From positions 1 through 5,215 of the forward strand of contig DASTMZ010000133.1 of NCBI GenBank assembly GCA_035713725.1: a DNA stretch of 5,215 nt. Reading direction: 5' to 3'. How positions within the stretch are numbered: position 1 is the stretch's first letter; each line of letters opens with the position of its first letter. The stretch is from DASQPR01 sp035713725 (GTDB lineage Bacteria > Actinomycetota > Actinomycetes > Mycobacteriales > Micromonosporaceae). The notes beneath the pieces were generated by a model, which saw only the letters and a list, made by a program, of their open reading frames with translations, made no database searches and had not been told where the DNA came from. This document shows positions 1 to 5,215 of this stretch, in pieces. The position numbers were made by a program, and so were the translations under genes.

Positions 1-23
1 TGCACGTCCATGAACTTTTCCAA
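1..23 (-). CDS. Start of a truncated gene, possibly a DUF4242/SCO4226-like protein
   Basis: Only the first seven codons are in the window; the gene leaves the left edge. Read on the minus strand they give MEKFMDV, and the next codon starts CA (His or Gln). The start is chosen because an AAGGAG ribosome binding site (31-36) lies 7 bases upstream of the TTG at 21-23; the in-frame ATG at 9-11 would sit 19 bases from it. A start of the type M-x-K-F-M-D-V-H is, from memory, typical of the small DUF4242 proteins such as the nickel-binding SCO4226 of Streptomyces, but seven residues cannot establish a family. The gene follows the GH3 gene on the same strand after a 186-base gap, so it probably has its own promoter. 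That a gene starts here is fairly likely; the family is a guess. Confidence 0.45.
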
Positions 24-106
24 CGCCGTGCTCCTTGGGTCGGGGTGTGCGCCGCGTGATCGTCGGACGCGCATTCAGCCTGGTACAACGCCCTGCGCGC
101 AACATC

Positions 107-118
107 GGTCAGGTGACC
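107..118. promoter_or_regulatory. Short palindrome in the spacer upstream of the left-edge gene
   Basis: GGTCA-GG-TGACC is an inverted repeat with perfect 5-base half-sites and a 2-base centre. It lies in the only non-coding gap (24-209) between the GH3 stop and the left-edge gene, about 85 bases upstream of that gene's TTG start. Such a position would suit an operator or activator site, but a 12-base palindrome can arise by chance in GC-rich DNA. I see no convincing -35/-10 pair in the gap. Confidence 0.2.
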
Positions 119-209
119 TATCTGCGCGCGTCGACCGTCGAGGCTCAGACGCCGAATCGTGGCCGTTCTCCAGTCGAGCAGACGGCGGCACGGCCAGCCG
201 CTGGTGTGA

Positions 210-1400
210 CTACTTCGCGGGGCGCAGTCGGTCGACGCGAGCCACGGCTTGGTCGATCGCCGCCTCGGTGAGGTGGCCGTTCCTTACCAGGCCGACGACC
301 GTGTCCAGCGTCTCGTCGAACACGTGCGCGTTGTACGCCTGCTGGTTCGCGTACACCAGAAGGTCCACGCCGGCGCTCAGCGCCATGGCGGTAGCGGCCG
401 ACGCGCGGTATTTGCTCGTGATCGCGACCGCCTGCATGTCGTCGCTGACCACCGGACCGGTCCAACGCAGCCGGCCGCGAAGCAAGCCGTTGACCACGTT
501 GCGCGACAGTGACGCGGGTAGCGAGGGATCCAGTTGCCGATTGAGCAGATGTGCCACCAACACCGAATCCGCGAGACCGGCAGCGATTAGCTGTTGGTAC
601 GGAACGAGTTCGCTGGATCGCCACGTCTTCGAGACGTCGACGACGCCGAAGTCGGTGTTGCCGGTCGCGCTGCCGAAGCCAGGGAAGTGTTTGAGCGTCG
701 TCTTGATGGCGGCGGACCGATGAACCTTGATCTCCTCGCTCGCGTTCGCGACCACGACGTTGGCGTTCGACGAGAAACTGCGGCCGAGCGCGCCGATCGC
801 CGGGTTGTGCGGATTGATGTTCATGTCCACAACCGGCGCGTAGTTCAAGTTCACGCCGATCGACCGCATGCTGCCCACGAGACCCTGCGCCCACGTGCGC
901 GTGGTGGCCAGCGAGTTGGCCGCGCCGACCTGCGCCTCGGATAGCGACGCGGGGAAGCCGTTGCTGGGGTTGAGCCGCGCGATGCGACCGCCCTCCTGGT
1001 CGATCGACACGATCAGCTGTCCGCTCGGCGCGGCCTTGCGAAGCGTGGCGATCAGCGAGGTCACCTGCTTCGGCGAGGTGATGTTGCGCGGTGCGTTGGT
1101 CAGCTGATCACGATCGAACAGGATGACACCGCCGAGACCCGCTTGGATCGCGTGGACGATCCAGTCGTTCGGCCCGACCGTCTGACCGCGAAATCCGACC
1201 ACGAGCAGGCTGGCGATCTTCCGGCGCAGTGCCGCCTCGTCAAGGCGTGACTTCGACGGGGTCACTGGCACCGTCGGCCTTGCTGTGGACGTGCCGGTGG
1301 TGGTCGGCGATGACGTACCGCCGCAACCGGCCGCGCCGGCAGCGGTCGCCAGACCGATTGCGGTGAGCGTCTGTCGGCGGGTGAGCCCGGACCGATTCAC
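210..1400 (-). CDS. Glycoside hydrolase family 3 (NagZ-like) lipoprotein
   Basis: Likely an extracytoplasmic beta-N-acetylhexosaminidase-type enzyme acting on cell-wall or other amino-sugar glycans. Numbering from GTG 1400 (396 aa): twin-arginine motif TRRQTL at 7-12, hydrophobic stretch, then lipobox AAGC with Cys26 as the lipidation site. A Ser/Thr/Pro tether follows, then one GH3 TIM-barrel domain (about 55-390). Visible GH3 signatures are DQEGGR (134-139), GRSF (206-209), KHFPG (237-241), AHLLN (283-287) and SDDM (319-322), with Asp320 the expected nucleophile. The loop after KHFPG reads GNTDFG where NagZ enzymes have Asp-Ser-His, so the usual acid/base His is absent. Length fits a single-domain NagZ. 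GTG 1400 is preferred because GGTGG lies 5 bases upstream; GTG 1433 would add 11 residues without a ribosome binding site. It is transcribed divergently from the riboswitch-controlled gene. The GH3 assignment is firm, the substrate is not. Confidence 0.9.
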   Translation of the reverse strand: MNRSGLTRRQTLTAIGLATAAGAAGCGGTSSPTTTGTSTARPTVPVTPSKSRLDEAALRRKIASLLVVGFRGQTVGPNDWIVHAIQAGLGGVILFDRDQLTNAPRNITSPKQVTSLIATLRKAAPSGQLIVSIDQEGGRIARLNPSNGFPASLSEAQVGAANSLATTRTWAQGLVGSMRSIGVNLNYAPVVDMNINPHNPAIGALGRSFSSNANVVVANASEEIKVHRSAAIKTTLKHFPGFGSATGNTDFGVVDVSKTWRSSELVPYQQLIAAGLADSVLVAHLLNRQLDPSLPASLSRNVVNGLLRGRLRWTGPVVSDDMQAVAITSKYRASAATAMALSAGVDLLVYANQQAYNAHVFDETLDTVVGLVRNGHLTEAAIDQAVARVDRLRPAK

Positions 1401-1488
1401 GTAAGCCACCGTACGGCCGGCCGGGCAGCTCACAGGCGCGAACGCGAGGCTGATCGCCCGAGGAGATCATCATTCGAACGGCCACATT

Positions 1489-1504
1489 TGTGACCTGCGT
1501 CACG
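1489..1504. promoter_or_regulatory. CRP/FNR-family-like operator between divergent genes
   Basis: The 16 bases TGTGA-CCTGCG-TCACG match the classical CRP pattern TGTGA-N6-TCACA at 9 of 10 specified positions. The core GTGAC-N4-GTCAC is a perfect inverted repeat. Actinobacterial cAMP-responsive regulators (mycobacterial Crp, corynebacterial GlxR) use the same consensus. The site lies 89 bases upstream of the GH3 GTG at 1400 and about 180 bases upstream of the riboswitch, so it could act on either promoter. Binding is inferred from the motif only. Confidence 0.45.
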
Positions 1505-1623
1505 CCGCAAATCGGATGCGTACGTGCGGGGCGTGACGGCTCGCGTACCGGTCGTATTGGCATTTGGGGCGACCGACCGATCGGGTGACCTATCGGCCGC
1601 GGCCGTGCGGCGCGCACGCCCGG

Positions 1624-1650
1624 TTCATGATCGCGATGCTGTGTTATCAA
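1624..1650 (+). promoter_or_regulatory. Weak candidate promoter for the riboswitch transcript
   Basis: TATCAA (1645-1650) resembles a -10 box, with TTCATG (1624-1629) as a poor -35 and a short 15-base spacer. Transcription would begin near 1657, about 13 bases before the first paired base of the riboswitch. The position is right but the match is weak, and another promoter further upstream is equally possible. Confidence 0.2.
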
Positions 1651-1669
1651 GACATGCCGGCTGACCTGG

Positions 1670-1861
1670 TCGGACGCACCCCCGGACACGCCGAGTCCCT
1701 GCCCGCCGGGCGGTGCGACCCCCGGAACTCATCCAGGGCGGGAGTGGGGGAACCCTCGATGGCGCCGTCTCCGCGGTGCCTTGGGGTGTAGCCGGGACCA
1801 ACCCGGCCGGGCAACCTTCGCGCCCGAACCCGACAGCTAACCCCGCAGGCGTCCGAAGGGA
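1670..1861 (+). ncRNA. Cyclic di-AMP riboswitch (ydaO-yuaA class)
   Basis: The leader contains the conserved blocks of the ydaO-yuaA aptamer in order: GGGGGAACCC (1746-1755), TTGGGGTGTA (1781-1790), GGGACC (1794-1799), GAACCCGACAGCTAACC (1826-1842) and CCGCAGGCGTCCG (1843-1855). An 8-bp closing helix P1 is exact: 1670-1677 pairs with 1849-1856. Internal hairpins are visible at 1684-1687/1695-1698, 1701-1704/1708-1711 and 1761-1767/1774-1780 (7 bp including one G-T). This class binds cyclic di-AMP and normally lowers expression of the downstream gene; in actinobacteria it often precedes cell-wall hydrolase genes. The P1 3' strand overlaps the start of AAGGGA (1856-1861), the ribosome binding site of the GTG at 1867, which suggests translational control. 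I see no terminator between aptamer and start codon. Class assignment is from remembered consensus. Confidence 0.9.
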
Positions 1862-1866
1862 TAGCT

Positions 1867-3468
1867 GTGCATCAATCAAGCCTGCCCGGGTACGGTCAGC
1901 GGCGCGCGCCGCTCCGCCAGCCCGCGGTGCCACGCCAGTACGACCGGATGGATCCTCGCTACGGTGACGATGCATTTGCCCGTTTCTGGGCGGCCAGCGA
2001 CGACTCCGGTCATACCTCCAACGGCCGCCGTCCAAGCGCTCAGCCGACGCCGAGCTTCGGTCCGACCCCGCGGCCTCGCGACGGCCGTCGCGGTGTGCAT
2101 CGCCATGCGCGGCGCGCCGGACGGAAGCGGTGGTTGCTGGTACCCGTCGCCGCAGCGGCCGCAATCCTGACCGGCGGCATTGCTGTCGCGGCCACCGGCG
2201 CAGCCGGCATCCAGTTCCGGGTCGCGTCGCCGGTCACTGTGCAGGCGTTGGGTGTGGACATCAGTCACGCCGCGGTCGGCCAGACGGTCACCGCCGGGGC
2301 GAAGGTCGTCGCTGAGCGTACGACGACGTTGTCCGACGTAGCGCTTGCCGTGAAGGGTCCGGATGGCAAGCGGATCGATTTCCCGCACGTATACGGATGG
2401 AAGCTCGGTACGTCGCAGAAGGTGCTGATCCGAAGCAAGGCATTCAACCGTGCCGGCACGTACACGTATTGGTTCGCGTACAAGAAGGGCACGCACTGGA
2501 TCGGTGTCGGCCCACGGCAGACGTTCACCGTCGGCACGCCGACCTCCCCGGCGCCCGGCGCGAGCACACCGGCGCCGACGCCGAGTACGCCTCAGCCAAC
2601 GCCGAGCGGCTCAACCCCAGCGCCGACGCCGAGCGGATCGTCATCGAGCGGCGGATCCTCGGGAGGCGGCGCGCCCAGCGGCGGTTCGTCGACGTCGCCG
2701 GCGACCAACCCGGCGCTGCACGGCTGCGCCAGCAACCCGGGCAGTTGCGGCTACCCGACGACGGCGACTGCCGGCGTGCCGGCCGGCACCGCGCTCACCG
2801 TCATCAACGGCGACTACACCATCAAGACCAACGGCGCCGTGCTCGAGAACAAGGAGATCCACGGCTGCGTCGACGTAGACGCGGCGAACGTCACCATCCG
2901 CAACACGCGGATCATCGGCCAGTGCTTCTACGGCGTGAGCACGTACGGCGCCACGGGCACCACCGTCCTGGACCGCGTGGAAATCAACTGTGTGAACGGC
3001 AGTGGCACCGGCCTCGCCGGACCAAACTTCGCCGCGCACGCCGTCTACATCCACGACTGCGAGAACGGTCTGGAGATCAACAACAACTCGTCGGTGGTGG
3101 ACTCGGTGCTGGCCGCACGCGAAGGTACGCCGGCCGCTCACGGTGACGGAATCCAGTCGCAGGACGGAAACAACGTCGTGATCCGGCACAACACGCTGCT
3201 GGAGATCAACCCGGTGACGTCCGCGATCATCGCCCACGCCACGCTCTACAGCGGCTGGGTGGTCGAGGACAACTTCATGGGTGGCGGTGCCTACACGATG
3301 TACTGCCCGCCGCAGGCGGCGAACTTCGTGGTACGCAACAACCGGTTCGTACCAACGAAGTCCGGTCTCTACGGCTCCGCGTACGGTCTGACCGACGGAT
3401 GCAACCACGCCGGCATCACGTGGACCGGCAACTACCTGGATTCCAACGACAGCACTGTCAATCCGTAG
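1867..3468 (+). CDS. Membrane-anchored or secreted Ig-like plus right-handed beta-helix protein
   Basis: A 533-residue surface protein of unknown activity. Residues 1-87 are polar and Arg/Pro-rich, presumably cytoplasmic. KRWLLVPVAAAAAILTGG and following residues (about 87-112) form one membrane segment, a signal anchor or a signal peptide with an AVA site at 106-108. About 118-222 looks like an Ig-like beta-sandwich ending GTYTYWFAYKKG...WIGVGPRQTFTV. A Pro/Thr/Ser/Gly linker with PTPS repeats spans 223-280. Residues 286-533 contain recurring beta-helix rungs (NVTIRNTRII, NVVIRHNTLL, FVVRNNRFV, ITWTGNYL) and resemble a family of actinobacterial secreted beta-helix proteins that begin with a GVPAGT segment. 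All eight cysteines (287, 294, 334, 353, 375, 398, 480, 512) lie in this domain. No catalytic motif is recognisable; a polysaccharide lyase, glycosidase or adhesin is possible. The GTG start has AAGGGA 5 bases upstream, directly after the riboswitch. A GTG at 2095 would give a shorter N-terminus with an ordinary signal peptide but has no ribosome binding site. A terminator follows. Confidence 0.88.
   Translation: MHQSSLPGYGQRRAPLRQPAVPRQYDRMDPRYGDDAFARFWAASDDSGHTSNGRRPSAQPTPSFGPTPRPRDGRRGVHRHARRAGRKRWLLVPVAAAAAILTGGIAVAATGAAGIQFRVASPVTVQALGVDISHAAVGQTVTAGAKVVAERTTTLSDVALAVKGPDGKRIDFPHVYGWKLGTSQKVLIRSKAFNRAGTYTYWFAYKKGTHWIGVGPRQTFTVGTPTSPAPGASTPAPTPSTPQPTPSGSTPAPTPSGSSSSGGSSGGGAPSGGSSTSPATNPALHGCASNPGSCGYPTTATAGVPAGTALTVINGDYTIKTNGAVLENKEIHGCVDVDAANVTIRNTRIIGQCFYGVSTYGATGTTVLDRVEINCVNGSGTGLAGPNFAAHAVYIHDCENGLEINNNSSVVDSVLAAREGTPAAHGDGIQSQDGNNVVIRHNTLLEINPVTSAIIAHATLYSGWVVEDNFMGGGAYTMYCPPQAANFVVRNNRFVPTKSGLYGSAYGLTDGCNHAGITWTGNYLDSNDSTVNP
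2572..2637 (+). repeat. Degenerate in-frame repeats coding the PTPS linker
   Basis: The 14-mer GCGCCGACGCCGAG occurs at 2572-2585 and again at 2620-2633, and ACGCCGAG also occurs at 2599-2606. They encode a PTPS-type linker (about residues 236-257) between the Ig-like and beta-helix domains. Such tracts are typical flexible, often glycosylated, spacers of secreted actinobacterial enzymes and can change length by slippage. Confidence 0.7.
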
Positions 3469-3492
3469 CGCAGTTAGTCCCGTGCGTTGGTT

Positions 3493-3530
3493 GCGGCCCG
3501 CCTCGTCTGAGAGGCGGGCCGCTCCAGTTT
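3493..3530 (+). terminator. Intrinsic terminator of the beta-helix gene
   Basis: A perfect 12-bp GC-rich hairpin pairs 3493-3504 with 3511-3522 around a 6-base loop (GTCTGA). It starts 24 bases after the stop codon. The tail is only T-poor (TCCAGTTT), as is common in high-GC actinobacteria. The opposite strand lacks a T-run after the stem, so it mainly serves the plus-strand gene, though the stem may also slow the convergent MFS transcript. A 10-base palindrome CTCGGCCGAG (3531-3540) follows directly. Confidence 0.8.
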
Positions 3531-3563
3531 CTCGGCCGAGCAGTCGATGCACGGCGGCAGGCG

Positions 3564-4979
3564 TCAGGCGACAACGCGGGAAGCCGGCTGTGGGATGCAG
3601 AAGAGCGCGAGGGCAGCCGCCATCAGGTAGGCGACCGCGCCGATGGCCATGCTGGTTTGTACCCCGGTGCCGAAGCTGGCGTTGCCGGCCAAGAGTGAAC
3701 CGCCCAAGGCAACGCCGACCGCGCTGCCGATCTGGCGCGTGGTGTTGAACAGGCCGGAGGCGGTGCCGGAGAAGCTGTCCGGCGCGGCCGCCATGACGGT
3801 CGTCGTCGCGCCGGTGAGGGCGAAGGACGTGCCGAAGCCCACCGCCACCATCGGTGCGACCAGCAGTACGTAATCCGGGTTCGGTCCGGCCGCGGCCCAG
3901 CCCGCCAAACCTGCGGCCCCGAGCAGCATTCCGGTGACCACCAGCGGTCGGTTTCCGGTGCGGCCTGCCAGCCGCCCGGACAGCACTGAGGCGAACATCG
4001 TCATGGCCACCGCCGGAAACAGCGCAAGGCCGGTACGCAGTGCGCTCAAGCCTCGTTCCTGCTGGAAGTACAGGCTTGCGGTGAAGATCATGCCGTAGAA
4101 GGCGAAGTTGAACAGCAGGCCGATGGTCGCGGCGCCGCCCAACTGTCGGGAGCGCAGCAGCCACAGCGGCAGAACCGGCGTACGGGCCAGGCGCTCGCGA
4201 ACCACGAAGGCGGCGGCGGCCAGCACGCCGAGGCCGGCACCGACGAGGATCAGCGGATCCGCCCAGCCACGTCGTCCGGCTTCGTTGAGCACCGCGATGA
4301 GCAGCGCCACCATCGCGATGAGGGCACATTGACCCGGCCAGTCGACGGGACGGTCGAAACGTCGCGCCGACGCGTCCACGTGCCGCAACGTCAGAAGCAG
4401 GCATGCGAGTCCGACGGGCACGTTGATGAAGAACACCCATCGCCAGCCCACCGTGGTCACCAGCAAGCCGCCGATCAGCGGACCGGCGGAGGCGGCGATG
4501 CCGGCCATCGAGCCCCACAGGCCGAACGCGCGAGACCGATCCGCGGGCGAGGGATATGACTGCTGGAGCAGGGCGAGCGAACCGGGCACGATCAACGCTG
4601 CACCGAGGCCCTCCAGCAACCGGGTAGCGGCGAGCGACTCCGTGCTCTGGGCGAGTCCGCACCCCGCCGAGGCGACGATGAACACCACGACGCCGATACA
4701 GAAGATCCGGCGGTTGCCCAACCGGTCACCCAGCGCGCCAGCGGTGAGCAGCAGCCCGGCGAATACCAGCGTGTACCCGTCGGTGATCCACTGGATCCCA
4801 GTAAGCGACGCCGACAATTCGCGGCCCACCACCGGTACGGCGACATTGATGACGGTCACGTCCAGGATGACCATGAAGTAGCCCGCGCACACTGCCAGAA
4901 GTGGCGCAAGCGGCTGGCTGGAGGCGGCGCGCACGTCCCGTCGGTCGGACTCGGGGCTAGCGCCTCGCACCATGGCCAC
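3564..4979 (-). CDS. DHA2-family (EmrB/QacA-type, 14-TM) MFS efflux transporter
   Basis: An inner-membrane proton-driven drug or metabolite exporter of 471 residues, the normal size for the 14-helix DHA2 family. Family motifs are all present: LDVTVINVAVP (39-49, motif D1 in helix 1), GDRLGNRR (84-91, motif A after helix 2), RLLEGLGAA (120-128, motif B in helix 4) and GSMAGIAASAGPLIGG (156-171, motif C in helix 5, the antiporter signature). About 14 hydrophobic segments can be counted between 25 and 462, including the two extra central helices (about 217-234 and 241-260). The start is GTG 4979, with GTGGAT 5 bases upstream; ATG 4973 is an alternative removing two residues. The gene converges on the beta-helix gene and lies 111 bases downstream of the GNAT-like fragment on the same strand. 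No adjacent TetR/MarR regulator is in the window. The substrate cannot be predicted. Confidence 0.93.
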   Translation of the reverse strand: MAMVRGASPESDRRDVRAASSQPLAPLLAVCAGYFMVILDVTVINVAVPVVGRELSASLTGIQWITDGYTLVFAGLLLTAGALGDRLGNRRIFCIGVVVFIVASAGCGLAQSTESLAATRLLEGLGAALIVPGSLALLQQSYPSPADRSRAFGLWGSMAGIAASAGPLIGGLLVTTVGWRWVFFINVPVGLACLLLTLRHVDASARRFDRPVDWPGQCALIAMVALLIAVLNEAGRRGWADPLILVGAGLGVLAAAAFVVRERLARTPVLPLWLLRSRQLGGAATIGLLFNFAFYGMIFTASLYFQQERGLSALRTGLALFPAVAMTMFASVLSGRLAGRTGNRPLVVTGMLLGAAGLAGWAAAGPNPDYVLLVAPMVAVGFGTSFALTGATTTVMAAAPDSFSGTASGLFNTTRQIGSAVGVALGGSLLAGNASFGTGVQTSMAIGAVAYLMAAALALFCIPQPASRVVA

Positions 4980-5090
4980 ACGGTATCCACGCAGTGCCGA
5001 TGGCCGTGGCTGCTCAGGGTCTTCGTGGCTGAGATTCGGACCCGCCGACGGCGGCGAGCGGCGTACGGCAACTGGCGGTGACGTGCTGCG

Positions 5091-5215
5091 CTAGGGCTGG
5101 CTTATCGTGGCCCGCATTACCCATCGCCACTTGGCGATTCGCCGCACCCGCACAAAACCGTGCTGTGTGAACAGTTCCTCGGGACCAGTGTGTAGGTATG
5201 CGCCGCGCTGTGGCG
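5091..5215 (-). CDS. C-terminal fragment of a probable GNAT N-acetyltransferase
   Basis: The last 40 codons of a minus-strand gene that enters from the right edge and stops at TAG (5091-5093). The visible sequence contains PEELFTQHGFVRVRRIAKWR followed by WVMRATISQP. The pattern of an F-x(3)-GF-x-x-V element followed by a basic stretch and a final VMR strand is characteristic of the C-terminal end of GNAT acetyltransferases, which acetylate amines with acetyl-CoA. The acetyl-CoA-binding motif would lie outside the window, so the family call rests on this tail alone. It is codirectional with the MFS gene 111 bases downstream, so cotranscription (for instance in drug resistance) is possible but not shown. 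Confidence 0.55.
   Translation of the reverse strand, partial: PQRGAYLHTGPEELFTQHGFVRVRRIAKWRWVMRATISQP

Noticed and set aside
10..723. A 237-codon plus-strand open frame
   Set aside because: It is antisense to the GH3 gene, low in complexity and has no recognisable domain or ribosome binding site.
145..894. A 249-codon minus-strand open frame overlapping the GH3 gene
   Set aside because: It is the out-of-frame shadow of the GH3 gene, with an Arg-rich composition.
1240..1689. A 149-codon minus-strand open frame across the divergent intergenic region
   Set aside because: It overlaps the 5' end of the GH3 gene and runs antisense to the regulatory region, and its sequence shows no family features.
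1564..1791. A 75-codon plus-strand open frame, a possible leader peptide
   Set aside because: It overlaps the structured riboswitch and its composition is explained by the RNA; no ribosome binding site is visible.
2641..4662. A 673-codon open frame on the minus strand
   Set aside because: It runs antisense through the beta-helix gene and out of frame through the MFS gene. Its protein is Arg/Ala/Gly-rich with no domain pattern, an effect of GC-rich third positions.
5042..5054. CCGCCGACGGCGG as a terminator for the GNAT-like gene
   Set aside because: At most a 5-bp stem with a 3-base loop and no T-run; common in GC-rich DNA.
5123..5138. Perfect inverted repeat ATCGCC-ACTT-GGCGAT
   Set aside because: It lies inside the coding end of the GNAT-like gene, the stem is short and no T-run follows, so it is probably not a terminator.

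Overview
The window is GC-rich DNA from a high-GC Gram-positive bacterium (Actinomycetota). The evidence is strong G/C bias in codon third positions, frequent GTG/TTG starts, a Tat-type lipoprotein signal, and the actinobacterial style of the secreted beta-helix protein and of its riboswitch leader. I cannot name the genus.

Layout from left to right: (1) the first codons of a minus-strand gene leaving the left edge (TTG start with a strong ribosome binding site); (2) a 186-base spacer with a small palindrome; (3) a minus-strand glycoside hydrolase family 3 lipoprotein, related to the NagZ beta-N-acetylhexosaminidases but without the usual Asp-Ser-His acid/base motif; (4) a divergent intergenic region of about 430 bases holding a CRP/FNR-type palindrome and then a well-conserved cyclic di-AMP (ydaO-yuaA type) riboswitch; (5) a plus-strand gene for a membrane-anchored or secreted protein with an Ig-like domain, a Pro/Thr/Ser/Gly linker and a C-terminal right-handed parallel beta-helix; (6) a strong intrinsic terminator between convergent genes; (7) a minus-strand 14-helix DHA2-type MFS efflux pump; (8) the last 40 codons of a minus-strand gene that looks like a GNAT acetyltransferase and enters from the right edge.

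The most interesting unit is items 4 and 5. The riboswitch closes with an 8-bp P1 helix (1670-1677 with 1849-1856) whose 3' strand runs directly into the ribosome binding site of the beta-helix gene, so cyclic di-AMP probably controls this surface protein at translation initiation. In actinobacteria this riboswitch class usually sits upstream of cell-wall hydrolases. The beta-helix protein may therefore be an unrecognised cell-envelope glycan-active or glycan-binding protein. The divergent GH3 lipoprotein fits the same envelope theme, and a CRP-like site lies between the two genes. The MFS pump and the two edge fragments show no obvious functional link to this unit.
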